64,000 bases of DNA from Orientallactaga sibirica (GCA_036365145.1 JAEOAD010000004.1:48762001-48826000); one strand, 5' to 3'. Counted from the stretch's first letter, positions 1-11,999 are shown. Program-made: numbers and translations. Notes: a model not told the origin generated them from the letters alone.

Positions 1-211
1 CATTTCCCTGCCACTTCCTCAAACGCTTACATTTCTTGCACCTCCTCTTCCATGATGATTCCTGAGCCATGAAGGGGGTATGAGATCATTTAGGGTAATC
101 ATTCAATCAACACGCCATAGAAACATTATAGATCACAGCCACCAACAAACTAACACCAGCATTTTTACCGATTTCGATAATAACTACTTCCCACTTAAAA
201 AATAATTGCCT
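1..211. other. Unassigned non-coding DNA
   Basis: No repeat family, exon-like ORF or RNA gene is recognised before the first B1 element. Confidence 0.5.
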
Positions 212-367
212 CCAGGCATGGCGGTGCACTCCTTTTATCCCAGCACTTGGGAGGTAGAGGTAGAAGGATCGCCATGAGTTTGAGGCCACACTAAGACTAC
301 ATAGTGAATTCCAGGTCAGTCTGGGCTAGAGCAAGTCCTTACCTCAAACAAACAAACAAACAAAAAA
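212..367 (+). repeat. B1-type SINE
   Basis: 7SL-derived head (AGGCATGGCGGTGCACTCC), central GTTTGAGGCCACAC and 3' part CCAGGTCAGTCTGGGCTAGA, ending in a CAAA-rich tail. This is the window's standard B1 variant in forward orientation. Confidence 0.9.
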
Positions 368-1652
368 GTAATTTCCTTCGATTACTGCCAAGTGCAGCAA
401 AAACCTACTGTCTATACAAATGTTTAGAGGGCAACTTGACAAGCATAGGCTATCTAGCTAACAAAACAACAGCAGTAGCTTCCCTAAAGGGACTTATGAT
501 TTCCTCAGTCACATATTTTTACCCTGGCATAAAGTACCAAATATAGGTCCTACACTATAGGGTGGGCCTTAAATCCAATCATACAGCAGTTGGTTTCACA
601 TAACAGCTATGCCACTCTTTGACTAGTGGGCACATCGAATTGTCGTGTTTGTGGTGTAACATGTGGGGTCCATAGCCAAGCAGGACTGCTGGCAATTCTT
701 CCTCAACAGCCTTCCCAGTTCTTTCTGACATTATGAGAGGTAGCCAACAGGAAGGAAGCTTCCAGCTCAATCCAAACTTGATTTCTTTACATTTTATAAT
801 CAGTGTATGTGGTATCTTCAGCAATAGGAACTTTCAGGATAGTTCTGGCATTAAACCAACAGTGGTAGTAATAAACTGTACAATGTAAAAGTAAAAGGGG
901 CCACCCAGTAGATCAAGGTCAGGATGGTGAAGCAGTAATAAGACTAAGGAGCAGAGGGTAGAAGGGAAGTTCTCAAGCAGAAAAGATGATTCTTTGGGTG
1001 ATACATACATTTCTGCCAACACCTACCAATGCCTTCTATCTGCTCCTCATTTATCAGATAATTTCTAAGTATTTCCCCTATTTTCCAGAGAAAGTCCACA
1101 CGACAGGATAAGTAGATATATGTGATACAAAGAGATCATGAGTTTTCTGAGGAATCTCAAGTTGTGGCATGATGCTGAGGTAAAAATTATCCATTAACTA
1201 ATATACTTATGGGGGCAGAAGTGATGAGTGTGTGTGTATCTGGTCTTTGGATAAAGAGTCAGATATCATCTGTAGAGACAGATGTGCTGAAGTTTGTGGA
1301 CAACACAGTCATAAAAATAAATTATGCCAAGACAGAATAATAAGTCAGTGACTGGACTCTGACAATGGCCATGACTATCAGGAAGGAAAATGAAAAATTG
1401 TGAAAGAAAGAGGGATAATCCTTATCATCATTAAGAGGGGAAATTTTAGTATAGGCACTGTGGCAATATTTCTTAAGAACCTCTGCTTCACTTTGAATCT
1501 CACAAAGTTGCCTTTTCATTATTTCTAGAAATTTATTTGCTATGAAACCAAATCGTTTCAAGAAAAAATATATCACTTTAAAAGACAGCTGCTCCCACTA
1601 TTTGCTAATGAGGAACAAGAAAGAAATAATGGTCCCCTATGATGAACATTGT
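368..1652. other. Unassigned non-coding DNA
   Basis: About 1.3 kb of AT-rich sequence. Short ORFs on both strands (up to 84 codons) show no family likeness, and I see no repeat consensus or splice-site-bounded exon. Confidence 0.5.
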
Positions 1653-1955
1653 AGTTGGCCCTCTGAATCCACAAGTTCTCCATCTGTGAATACAACCAAC
1701 CAACAGAAAATACTTTGAAAAAGTTTATACCTGTACTAAATATGTACCAATTTTTCTTTCCATATTCCCTAAATAAACATACTGTAACAACTGTTTACAT
1801 AGCATTTTCATTCAATTACATATTTCAAGTTGTTGAGGGATGATTTAAGAATTTTCACAGGTTATGTGCCAATCCTACCTATTAGACAAGAGAGCTGAGC
1901 CCTCACAGACCTTGGTATCAGTGGTCATGGAACCAATCCTCCTCAGGTATGTATT
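1653..1955. mobile_element. Tigger/pogo-type DNA transposon remnant (non-autonomous)
   Basis: It begins GTTGGCCCTCTGAATCCACA, has the A-rich interior ACTAAATATGTACCAATTTTT and TTTACATAGCATTTTCATT, and closes with TGGAACCAATCCTCCTCAGG. That order matches the short Tigger-derived elements of placental mammals. No transposase remains. The family is older than rodents, so this is a fossil; the exact subfamily is not resolved by eye. Confidence 0.7.
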
Positions 1956-2390
1956 CTCAGCACATTCCTCTGATAAGACACTTGGCATTTTGCCATTATT
2001 CCTTTTGTCCCTTTTCTTTTCTTCTTCAATCTTTTAAAATATCACCTTTCTTTTCTGACTTCTCTTTTCCAAACTTAAAATGATAGTATCCTATTTTCTG
2101 TACTGCAATTCCATTTTTATTTTTTCTAGGTGTAAAGGAACAATTCTTTCTAAATCTTGCCTAAATTTTCCTTGGCTTATCTAAAGGAGGTTTTGTGGGT
2201 ATCTCTTAGGAACACTGTTCACAATGGATATTTTAAAACAAAACCTTTGACTTCTCAAACTTTCCTTCTCCTTTTTACTCATCCCCAAATATTCAAGTCT
2301 ATGTTCTGAAAAGCAGACTAAGACTCATAGATGACAGGTTCAAATAATGCAATAAGGAGTGATCTTCTGCCCTAAGAAGAACAAAGGGAG
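1956..2390. other. Unassigned AT-rich non-coding DNA
   Basis: No recognisable gene or repeat between the Tigger remnant and the next B1. Confidence 0.45.
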
Positions 2391-2517
2391 TCAGGCATGG
2401 TGGCACATGCTTTTAAGCTCCACACTTGGGAGGCTGAGGTAGAAGGAATGCCGTGAGTTGAGGTTATCCTGGGGCTTCAGGTCAGTCTGGGCTATAGTGA
2501 GATCCTAATTCAAAAAA
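2391..2517 (+). repeat. B1-type SINE, diverged
   Basis: TCAGGCATGGTGGCACATGC head and CAGGTCAGTCTGGGCTATAG near the 3' end, with a short A-rich tail. Several small deletions relative to the other B1 copies. Confidence 0.85.
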
Positions 2518-3085
2518 CTAATAATATAAATAATGATGATGATGACTATAATTAGTAGTAATAATAGGAATTCTGGTTCTCCAGTTGTTTTATAATGAAA
2601 TTTCACCCTTGGATTTCTATTCGTGCTCATCAAATCTTAATATTATATTACTCTTTGAGGGAAAGCAAGAAGGTAATTCTAAATTTGCAAAGGCTACAGG
2701 CACAAACAGATTAGCCCTGCAACTTCAAATGCCAAAATCCACAAATCCTACAATGTAAGCTTGTGACATAGAGAAAAGTATATTAACAAAGAGGGAATCT
2801 TATTCTCAATAAAATACTTTTGGGAGAATATTTATATGTGCTTCATATATCTCTATGTCCAGTTGTTTCTATTGCATACATATTCATTACCTATATCATT
2901 GCTAGGTTCTCTGATTGATGTACAGGTAAAGATGTTTCATAGAGCAAAGGTACTAGATACAGTGAGCATTTCCTTTTCACAGAGACCATAAATATGACAC
3001 ACCATGGGATCGAAGAGCCCCAATGAATAGAGAAATCAAATGGAATGGATATTGGAAGGGAAATCTGGGTCAAAAACTTCAGGTA
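2518..3085. other. Unassigned non-coding DNA
   Basis: An AT-rich stretch with simple AAT/GAT runs near 2530-2570. No gene or repeat family identified. Confidence 0.45.
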
Positions 3086-3362
3086 GGGCTGGAGAGATTA
3101 CTTAGCAGTTAAGGCATTTGCCCACAAAGCCCAAGGCCCCAGTTTCAATTCCCCAGAACCCACATTAGCCAGATGCATATGATGGCCCATGTATCTGGAA
3201 TTTATTTGCAGTGGCTAAAGGCCCTGGCACACTTATTCTCTCTCTCTCTCTCCATATATCTATATATATATCTATATATATCTATATCTATATCTATATC
3301 TATATCTATCTATCTATCTATCTATATATATATATATATGCCTCTTTCTCTCAAATAAAAAA
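3086..3362 (+). repeat. tRNA-derived SINE with expanded TATATC microsatellite
   Basis: GGGCTGGAGAGATTACTTAG head with degenerate pol III A box, AGTTTCAATTCCCCAG as B box, the body AGCCAGATGCATATGATGGC, and a CAAATAAAAAA tail. The usual TCTC-rich 3' region has expanded into (TATATC)n/(TATC)n at about 3235-3345. Confidence 0.9.
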
Positions 3363-3833
3363 TTTTTCAAAAACAGAAAAAACTTTAAAATATCAATCTA
3401 CTGGTGTATGTGTATTAAGAAGGCATAAAACCCTGTCTAAAACTCTGAAGGACACAGTGGCAAGTATTTAACAATGCAAGGTTGGAAAGTCACACTTCTG
3501 CAAGAAAGGCCACTCTGCTTACTGAGGAGCATCTACGAATTACATGGCTTGGTGACAGTCTCTCCTGGTAGTATGAAAGACCACAAGGAAAACAGCTATA
3601 CTGGATATGCTCAGGCTACAGCTTGATGGGGCAAGATGTGTTAAGTGTGCCTTCCATTCGCATAACCTTCTATTTCTCCCTCAACAGCAAACTAGACACA
3701 AGGTACCTTTTAGCTCAACAGAAAATTGTCACAGCAACCAAACAGAAGAAAAGCAAGTCCAGTTCTATGGCTTACTTTGTTCTAGAGCTTTCCCAAGGTA
3801 AAACATATCCCTACGACTATGGAAAAACTATCA
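3363..3833. other. Unassigned non-coding DNA
   Basis: No family recognised. Overlapping 64- and 96-codon ORFs run into the following TTTTG repeat and are not credible genes. Confidence 0.45.
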
Positions 3834-4028
3834 TCTTTTGTTTTGTTTTGTTTTGTTTTGTTTTGTTTTGTTTTGTTTTGTTTTGTTTTGTTTTGTCTTG
3901 TTTTTCCAGGTAGGGTCTCACTCTATCCCAGGCTGACCTGGAATTCACTATTTAGTCTCAGGGTGTCCTCGAACCCACCTCAAGCCTCCTACCTCTGCCT
4001 CTCGGGTGCTGGGATTAAAGGTGTCATC
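3834..4028 (-). repeat. B1-type SINE with (TTTTG)n tail
   Basis: Antisense B1: CAGGTAGGGTCTCACTCTAT, CCAGGCTGACCTGGAATTCA, GTGCTGGGATTAAAGGTGTC. The A-tail has become a pure CAAAA pentanucleotide repeat, read here as TTTTG at 3836-3897. Confidence 0.9.
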
Positions 4029-4273
4029 TTTCTATGACAAGTTTGGCTAGGAAGATCTCAGAAGGGGGAAGGAGTGGTCATCTGAATTATAAATGCATGC
4101 CCAAGTCATCCTCCTACAAGATACAAGCACACAAGAACTCCCTGAACATGGTCATGGCATTGCCATAAGAAAGGTGGTATTTTCTGGAGCCGTGGGACAC
4201 AATGAGCGGTCATGAATTCATTTCAGGCAGCTCCAGCCCAGCCAGCTGGTCTCTCTGTTTTATTAAACCACAA

Positions 4274-4559
4274 GTCAGGGCTAGGTAGATGGCTCAATGG
4301 GCAAGACTGCTTATTGCACAAGAGTGATATCCTAAGTTTAATGCCTGGTTTCCAGGTAACAAGCCAGACATGGCTGTGCATGCTTGTAACTCTAGCACTA
4401 AGGAGGGAAGGTGGAGACAGAAGGATCACCGAGGCTCCCTGGTCAGCCAGTCTAACTGAAAAATAGGGAACTCCAGGTACAGCAAGAGATTCTGTCTTAA
4501 GAAAGGACACCTGATATCTAGCTCTGACCTTGTCATCATGCACACACACACACGCACAT

Positions 4560-4593
<34 letters not shown>
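4274..4593 (+). repeat. B4-type composite SINE with (CA)n tail
   Basis: ID/tRNA-like head GGGCTAGGTAGATGGCTCAA is followed by a B1-like half (GACATGGCTGTGCATGCTTG, AGGGAAGGTGGAGACAGAAG, AACTCCAGGTACAGCAAGAG) and ends in (CA)n from about 4540. This tRNA-B1 fusion is the B4 architecture. Confidence 0.8.
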
Positions 4594-4596
<3 letters not shown>

Positions 4597-4649
4597 CAAA
4601 TCAGCCTAAATACTAGACAAGAAATTTCTCATATATTATGGCTATCAGG

Positions 4650-4929
4650 GACTGGGAAGCTTGTTCAGTGGTTAAAGGCACTTGCTTACAAACCTGTTCA
4701 CCTCAGTTCAATTCCTCAGCACTCACATAATGCCAGACACAAAGTGACACACACCTTTGATCCCCAAATGCCCACAGCAATGTAAGGCAAAGCCAGGAGA
4801 ATCCAGAAGTTCACATTCCAGCTAGACTGGTGCACACAGTGGCAAAAACACATGGTATGCCCTGTCTCAAAAAGGTGGAAGGAGAGGATAACGCCCTGAG
4901 GTTGCTGTCTGACCTCTATGTGCACAATG

Positions 4930-4975
<46 letters not shown>
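4650..4975 (+). repeat. B4/RSINE1-like SINE with (CA)n tail
   Basis: Head GGGAAGCTTGTTCAGTGGTT, middle CCAGACACAAAGTGACACAC, CCTGTCTCAAAAAGGTGGAA, then GACCTCTATGTGCACAATGG and (CA)n at about 4931-4974. Same design as the copy at 38.1 kb. Confidence 0.75.
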
Positions 4976-4976
<1 letters not shown>

Positions 4977-5404
4977 TAATTTCAAAACAAGAAACATGGC
5001 AAGTATTATATGGTATTATATGGTCTCTTCTATTCTTCCAGCATATTTATTGTCTGAAAAACATGATTCACAGACCTTACTATGCCTTACATCACACCAT
5101 GGTCAATGCCATAACTTGCTAATCCTATCTGCATTTCACAAAAAAACCAAGGCTATGGTCATATTAATTGCGTAACTATTCTTTTGAACTTGTTCAAAGA
5201 ATAAAGTGTATTGGCTAAAGATATCAGTCCCTCATTTCTGCACACTGTACAGTGTATGCACAATAGTGGTGATCTGAATTGTCATTGTAAAGGAGAATTA
5301 CTTAACGAATGAAGGGCAATATAAAAAGAAACTTCTATGTGCACAGGAATCTAGTCTATAGCAATTTTTTTCAAAATGAATACAATGGACATATAAAGTG
5401 TATA
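4976..5404. other. Unassigned non-coding DNA
   Basis: No recognisable repeat, exon or RNA gene. Confidence 0.45.
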
Positions 5405-5562
5405 CAGAGCCAGAAACAGCGGCACACACTTGTAATGATAACACTCAGAAAGTAAAGGCAGGAGGCATGCTTCAAGTTTGAGTCTCTATTGTCTACCAAG
5501 CTAAGTCCAGTCCAGTCAGGATTACATAGCAAGGCTGTGTTTCACAAACCAAAGAAAGACAT
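5405..5562 (+). repeat. Old B1-like (7SL-derived) SINE
   Basis: Heavily diverged GCCAGAAACAGCGGCACACACTT head and a CAGTCAGGATTACATAGCAA 3' portion with GTTTCACAAACCAAAG tail. Order of blocks is B1-like but substitution is high. Confidence 0.55.
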
Positions 5563-8034
5563 AAGGAATTATAATACCCAAGCCAGAGGGAATAGACAAT
5601 ATGGCAGATTGTAGAATCAAAACTTTAAAATATATCAACTGATTCATAAAGTGGGCTGGAATGAATAACTGATAAGTAACAAGTATAAAATTGGCAAAAT
5701 GTGCTATCAATCCTTTATATTATTCAATTTGTCACAAACTCATGTTTGTATCCAGACACCCAGCTGTTAAACACTCATTTGACACAAGGCAGGAACTAAA
5801 GTGCAAGGTCAGGAAAGAGCCCAGAGTACAGAGTTTGAGTCGTTGGGGGCAGGTGCTGGTAAGTGCTATATCCATCTTGTGTCCCCAGTTACAGTACACT
5901 CCCTCCATTGGAGTTGCTTAAGACTAATTTTAATGGGATTTCTGTCACTTGCCTCTCAGCAAGGACAAGGAAAAGCTATTGCCTACAAGTAATAATGTGT
6001 CTAGTCTAGACAAGTTCAGAGAGATGATCTTTTTTTCTCTCTCTCTGAGAAAGATGCTCCGGTGGGTCTAAAGACCTGTTCGTATTTTGAGGATCACATC
6101 AGATTTGAGTGGAAAGAATGAACAAGCTCAATTCTGAAATTCTGGCTCTTGCATGGCCCACCTTACTGCTTCTCTGAATCTGCCTGCATGGCTCATTTTT
6201 ATAACAGGGTCTCTACTGAGTCCTTTCACCCTGTTCTGTACGCAGGTGTCTTCCAGTTCACGCATCAGCTCCATCCATCCGCTTGGCACCTGTCCCTTCA
6301 GAATATTCTGTTCTTGAAGCTCTGCTGCTGAAGCAGTGGTCCCTAAGCTACCAAAACTCATTTCTTCCTAATGCACTGTGGTTCTTGACCACTCCAACCA
6401 CTACCAGTCATGTGCTCCCCTCACACTGTGTTCTGCGTGCCACGGAACCTTTTCTGGAGCTCAGTGAAGTTCAGTTGGTTCTCCCCAGGCAGGGCTTCCT
6501 TGCACAACTGTCTCCTCCCAGACCCTGCTGCAGCCCGCCAGGCCTGGCCGGGGCTAAGCTCTTCTTGGGATCACAGCGCCCTCTTGTGTCAGAAACAAAG
6601 CCATGGGCTGCAGTTTGGGAACCTTTGCTTGATTGCGTCCTGGGAGTTAAGAGGTTCTATTTGAATACTGAGATGAATAGTTCCACCCTGAAAAAGAACG
6701 TTTGAATAGTCTCTAAACTTGTCATTAAAAGTAACAATTCTAATTCTAGGCAGTGAGTTTGTTTTTTACTAGGAAATTCTACAAAATAAGGCTGTTTCTA
6801 GTTGCCCAATTTAAAATTTTTCTTTCTTCTTCACCCATTGTACCTTCTTTTGAAGCATGAAAGCAACTAAAATCAATGGTGGAAGAGAACAGCATTAATC
6901 TAAAAGTTCAGACATTAACGACAAAGCTCCATTCCCAAATCCACAAGCTAAGAACCACCTTTGCCTCTTGTCTTGTAAGTGCATTCCTCTGTAGAGTGAG
7001 TGCAGACTCCCCTCCCCATCTAAGTTGCATTTTACTTTTATCTAGAAAAAAATAATGTCACCATACTCTTTACATTTAAATGGTCACATTTACCGATGCT
7101 AGAAAGCTTGGACTAATGAAAAAAATCATAAAGTAGGCTAATTTGCTAGAGAAAGTAAGAGATGAAGCCAATGGAATCAGCTAACAATCTAGACTACTGG
7201 AAATTGTTTCAGGTGATGTAGGAAACAAGGGGAAATGAATTTCAATAGCTAATACCCACTTAAAATGTGTGAGCATAATGGTGTAATTATTGCAATAGGG
7301 TTTCTCTCTCAAATCACATCAAGGCTTCGCTAGGGACTTCCCTGCTGTAATGGGATTTCTATTAGTTGTTCCCTGGGGCAGTAGTCCTCAACCTTTTCTT
7401 GGTATTACAACTCATTTGATTGATGACATTTAAATATGTGACACTCCCATAGGCATATTCAAATTTTAATGAGTCAAAACCATTTCTTCTGTGTGCAGAC
7501 ATAAACTACTATAATTATTTATAATGTTGTAACTCCAGCTCAACAATGGACAGGTATGACTCTCAGTGGTGTGTAATTCATAATACGTTCCAGATAATTC
7601 CACAGCTTTTCCTCCCACTCCAAGAAGCTATGGATTTTAGATAGTTATTTTATTTAGGGTAGAAACTGTGAGTCCATTTAATTTTTTAATTAAAATCTTT
7701 GCAAATGGGTATTTGCTTCACATTTGTTATATGTACTTCACTAAATAATGGGGGGATGGTAAACAGAAAAGGAAGAAATGCTACATTTACAGGAAACAGA
7801 AAGAGGAGAGGAACAAAAGAAGGGTGAAAGGAAAATGAATTTGAAAGCAGGTGCGTGCTGTTAGAGCACCAGTTCCTTCGCCTTCCCTAAGTTAGCACTC
7901 TGGAAACAAGGGAAGCAAACTGGCTTAACCTTCATCCAAGTGTGGATATGGGGTAGGAAGATGGCCTGGGGTGAAGCTACCATGTCCCAGGACTTCTTGT
8001 GAATATGAAAAAGCCAGAAAAGGTGTCTTCTTGT
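5563..8034. other. Unassigned, mostly unique-looking DNA
   Basis: About 2.5 kb without a recognised gene. The sub-region 6130-6705 is richer in G+C and holds overlapping ORFs on both strands, the longest 140 codons at 6283-6705 (+), but the translation shows no known domain. Near 7379 the string CAGTAGTCCTCAACCTTTTC resembles a hAT (Charlie-type) terminal repeat, without a visible partner end. Confidence 0.45.
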
Positions 8035-8345
8035 TCTGTCTCTTTTTGTGTGTGTGGTGTTACACGTGCATGTTCATACGTATTGTGGGCACACATGTGG
8101 ACAGATTCAAGTGTATATGTGTGTGCATGTATGTGACAGCCATAGATCTGGTATCTTCCTCAAATTTTCTTCACCTTATTTTCCAAGGCTGAGCCTCTCA
8201 CTGAACCCAGCATTCTCCAATTCGGCTAACAAACTAAGAGCAAGGCCTAGGGAGCTCCTTGCCTCTGCCTCCCCATCTCAGGTATATGCCTTCGTGCCTG
8301 ACATTTGTACATAGGTTCTGAGGATCGCAATTCCAGGCCTCTGTT
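8035..8345 (-). repeat. B4-type composite SINE (antisense)
   Basis: GT-rich 5' side (inverted CA tail), then GCTGAGCCTCTCACTGAACC and CTCCTTGCCTCTGCCTCCCC, which are the antisense B1-like half of B4, then ACATAGGTTCTGAGGATCGC from the tRNA-like half. Diverged. Confidence 0.65.
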
Positions 8346-8374
8346 TGTGCATAGTAAACACCATATATATATTT

Positions 8375-8470
8375 GTCACTGCATATCACTATGCAGCCCA
8401 GGCTGATCTCCAATTCATGATCTTATGCTTCAGTTTCACAAGTGTTGGGATTATAGGCATTTTTTTGCAG
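8375..8470 (-). repeat. B1-type SINE fragment
   Basis: CACTATGCAGCCCAGGCTGA and AAGTGTTGGGATTATAGGCA are antisense B1 blocks; the element is partial and old. Confidence 0.65.
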
Positions 8471-9103
8471 TCAGTCTATGTCATTCATATACTTTCCTAA
8501 GCCCAACTGAAAACAAAAAAAAGGGAAATTCTCTGTTTAATAAAAACTAAGTATCTTTAGTAAGTGTAAAGGTGAACATTTTCTTAAAACTCTCCTGGTA
8601 AAGTAGGAAACCTAAATTGAAAGACTTTCATATCACAACTTTTAAGTAGCACATAATATTAAGTAAATTGATAAGAATTTTAACATTGGCCAAGGAGAAT
8701 ATGTCAGAAGACTAAGAGGAAAGGGCACACACAAAGAGCTTATTAGTGAAGGTTTGGCTAGGTAAGAGTAGTACTTGGTGGAGTGCTCTAGGATAAGCAA
8801 TGTTAGAAACTTTTGCACCCCTAGGCCTTCAGGGGCCAGAGGATATGAAATGAAGTAGACCCAGCTAATGTGTGACTTTTCCTGGAGAGACAGGAACAAA
8901 TGTCTATCCACCACAGACATAGGGCACCAAAGGCAGATCAAAGAAATAATTCCACCCAGGTCTATCTTGGTGAACCAATGAATTTATTGGGGTTATCCAC
9001 AGGAGCATGGGTGATGATTCATAAAGATGCATCCCTGGAGCTCCCGGTTCAACTGTGCAGGTGGCTCCACAAAAGCCCTTCCCCCCGGAATTGTTGCATG
9101 TTT
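8471..9103. other. Unassigned non-coding DNA
   Basis: Holds two overlapping antisense/sense ORFs (99 and 75 codons) with no family likeness. No repeat recognised. Confidence 0.45.
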
Positions 9104-9302
9104 TCTAAATTATTTTATTTTATTTGAGAGAGAAAGAGGCAGATAGAGAGAGAAAGAGAGAATGGGCATGCCATGGCTTCTAGCCACTTAAAACGACACT
9201 TCAGATGCATGCACCATCTAGTGCATCTGTCTTAGGTGAGTACTGAGGAATCAAACCTGGGTCCTTAGGCTTTATATAACTGCTAAGCCCCCTCTCCAGC
9301 CC
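9104..9302 (-). repeat. tRNA-derived SINE
   Basis: Antisense copy: TTATTTTATTTGAGAGAGAA tail side, AGATGCATGCACCATCTAGT body, and CTAAGCCCCCTCTCCAGCCC, the inverted head. Confidence 0.9.
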
Positions 9303-9394
9303 TTGCCTGTTTTTATAACCTTAAGGATAAGATCTTGTGAATCAGTAATATTTCTGAGCTTCTGGAGGCTCCTAAGTTTCATGAGTTCCTGAGC

Positions 9395-9765
9395 TGTGAG
9401 GGTTAACATTGATTGTCAACTTGAGAGGACCTGGAATCACTTGTGATGGATGATCTTGATTAGATTAACTTTTGGGAATGTCTTTGAGGGATTGCCTTGA
9501 TTAGGTTAATTAGAGTGGGAATACTCATCTTAAACCATGAGTAGCACCATTCCATGGGTATATAAAAAGGAGAGACCTGGCAAAACACCAGCATTCATTG
9601 CTCTCTGCTTCCTCTCTGAGGGCAAATGTCATTCACCTCCCGCCACCACAACTTCCCTGCCATGAGGAAGTGGAATTGGAACTGTAAACGGAAATAAATT
9701 CTTCCTCCTTAAACTGATTTTTTTGTTAGGTATTTTGTCCCAGCAAAGAGAAGGTAACCAATACA
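9395..9765 (+). mobile_element. ERVL-MaLR-like solo LTR (MT/ORR1 group)
   Basis: Starts TGTGAGGGTTAACATTGATT and ends AACCAATACA. It contains a TATAAAAAGGAG TATA box near 9560, a GCATTCATTGCTCTCTGCTT block, and GGAAATAAATTCTTCCTCC around the polyadenylation signal near 9690. Layout and 371-bp length fit rodent MaLR LTRs. No internal region follows, so it is solo; 5-bp flanks (TGAGC, GAAAC) no longer match. Confidence 0.75.
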
Positions 9766-9869
9766 GAAACCTTATAAACTTCATTCATTTCCTAGGTTTT
9801 AGGAGCTTTTTTCTCCCTCTAAGAGGGAATGTTTCAACGTGGACAACGCCTATGCAGCTATACAGCTAT

Positions 9870-9942
9870 GGAGAGAATTGAACTGGGATCCTTTGGCTTC
9901 TCAGGCAAACACCTTAAGTGCTAAGCCATTTCTCCATTCCCT
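9870..9942 (-). repeat. tRNA-derived SINE fragment
   Basis: Only the inverted promoter half survives: GAATTGAACTGGGATCCTTT then CTAAGCCATTTCTCCATTCC. Confidence 0.7.
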
Positions 9943-9972
9943 AGAACTTTATTTTTAATAGATTTAAGTAAG

Positions 9973-10187
9973 AGGGGCTGCACAGATTGCTCAGTGGTTA
10001 AGATGCTTGCCTGCAAAGCCTAAGGACCATAATTCAAATCCCTAGTACCCCCCTAACACCAGATGTACAAGGTGGCACATGCATCTGGGGTTCGTTTGCT
10101 ATGGCTAAAAGCCTGGAATGCCCATTCTCTCTTTCTATCTGCCTCTTTCTCTATCTCTTTCACTCTCACTCTCAAATAAATGTTTGA
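9973..10187 (+). repeat. tRNA-derived SINE
   Basis: GGGGCTGCACAGATTGCTCA head, GCTTGCCTGCAAAGCCTAAG, ACATGCATCTGGGGTTCGTT body and CTCTCAAATAAATGTTTGAA tail. Confidence 0.9.
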
Positions 10188-11987
10188 AAAATTAAGTAAC
10201 AGAAGATATGTTTTCAAAGGAGAAGAGGCAAAAGCATAGGGAAACATAGGGAGTAAGAGGGAAAAAGTTCAGAAATTAAAGCAAAAGTTGTAGTGGGTTG
10301 TAACACAAAGCCAATAACTCACATAGGCCATAAAATATTTATTATCATTATTTTAAAAGATTACACCAGATTTCTGAAAACAGTAGCTTCTGTACACCAG
10401 CCAGTTCTTGCTGGAATACCGTGTTCTCTAGAGCAGCACACAGCCTTTACATTTGGAAAGCCTGCCCCCTCCTGGATTAGTGAAATATTACATGCCAGGT
10501 TTCAAAGTGCCCAAATTGTATGTGGAAGCACCTATTATTTGAATTATGGGGGAAATAAGTAAACAAAACTCTTTGATGTATTTTCCATAAATGTTTGAAG
10601 TCTCATTGCAAAAATATTTTAGTGTGTTTTATATATTTACAGATTATAGACAAAAATATCCCAAAAATACACAAAGTCAACAGTAATAATGTTAAATAAT
10701 ATTATCTCACCCCAGTTCTCTACAGTCTTCTGTGAGCCACTGCAACCCTACGCCATAGGGTTTATGCATTCTACAGAAAGACATAAAGAAGCAGGCCACT
10801 CTTCTTTCTGTACCCCACCTCCCCTCCACCTGTAACTTCTTCCAGATCTGCTTAAGGACTCCACCCACCCTTTAGCCACAGCTGATGTGATGATGAGAAA
10901 TAATCAACTGAGCCAGGTAAGACAGAGTCTCTTCCCATGAAATTTGAAATCAGACCCAAAGGAATCATCAGTCCCTGCTGGCTACTTGAATGGACATCAG
11001 TCAACTCAGGAACCTGCCATGGCAGAACATTGGCCGTGTTCAGGGAGAGGTGTGAAGAGGAGACAGAAAGAAGTTCAGCGTTTGCACAAGAAACAAAAGA
11101 GACAATGTCCTGTCCATGGTCACAATCCCTCCTGTAGTTTGCCTACTGAGATTTGGCTTTTGTAAGTGTCATTTTTCCCATGAAAATATGTACACAACCA
11201 AGTCACATGCACAATAACATGTACAAGTGAATCAAATCTAGTGTTGCCATGGACTAAAATCCAAGTTAATATGGCACATTGAATGTTGTCCACAGCTTGT
11301 ATTGTATTCCATGACAATGAGGCTCTAATAAGGAGAAATGAATGGAAATGACTATAATTATTATCATGGCAGCCAAGCCAAGCCAAGAAATTCCAGGGTC
11401 AGCTGTGGGGAAGACATTAGAGATAATAGGACTTGTGGTGGGGTTTATCTAAAGGCCTTGGGTTTAAAGATCAGAGATCAAGTCTTTTTCTCACTCCTCC
11501 CCCACTTCTCTGGAACCCCTATCTGCTCCCACAATACTCCCTTCCTTTATTCCCTGTCTCCATCTCCAAAGAGGGAGCACACGGAGGCTGATGGGGGTGG
11601 GGGAGGAGTCTCCCTCAGCAGATCTCCTTTCCTCAGCCTGGGACCTAGAGAATCCAGAGCACAGAGCAAGTGAGGCTGGCCTGGGAAGAAGCTGTAGCCG
11701 GCTCTCCAGGGTGTCCATCTCCTTCTGTCACTGTCTGCCACAGCACAGCGCATCCTCCATGTGGCCAGCAAGCTCACCTTGTTGGGTGAGCTTCTAAGCA
11801 TGGAGGTGGGTGATGAGATGAATAAGGTACATGCAGATAGTATGTACAAACAGAACTTAGCAGTATGTATGGATTCGAAACATGTTAGATGCTTTTCTCT
11901 TTGGCCTTTCTCAGGGAGAGATGACAGTCTGGGTGACTCAGGAAGGGTGTGTGGCAGAGGGTGGAGGAATGATTCGGACAGTGTTTG
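10188..11987. other. Unassigned, unique-looking DNA
   Basis: About 1.8 kb with no recognised repeat. From roughly 11480 the sequence is G+C-richer and carries overlapping ORFs in several frames (100-111 codons), none with a known domain. Could hold conserved non-coding sequence; nothing proves an exon. Confidence 0.45.
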
Positions 11988-11999
11988 AAAACAGCTCTA
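11988..11999 (+). repeat. Target-site duplication, left copy, of the 12.0-kb L1
   Basis: AAAACAGCTCTA; matches the right copy at 13442-13453 at 11 of 12 positions. Confidence 0.7.

Noticed and set aside
3235..3345. Regular short repeats that could suggest a CRISPR array
   Set aside because: It is a TATATC/TATC microsatellite inside a SINE with no unique spacers, and the genome is mammalian.
6283..6705. 140-codon open frame in a G+C-richer region
   Set aside because: No known domain, overlapping ORFs in other frames and strands, no clear splice context. Kept only as unassigned DNA.
7379..7560. hAT-like end CAGTAGTCCTCAACCTTTTC
   Set aside because: No matching inverted terminal repeat or 8-bp duplication was found, so no element is called.
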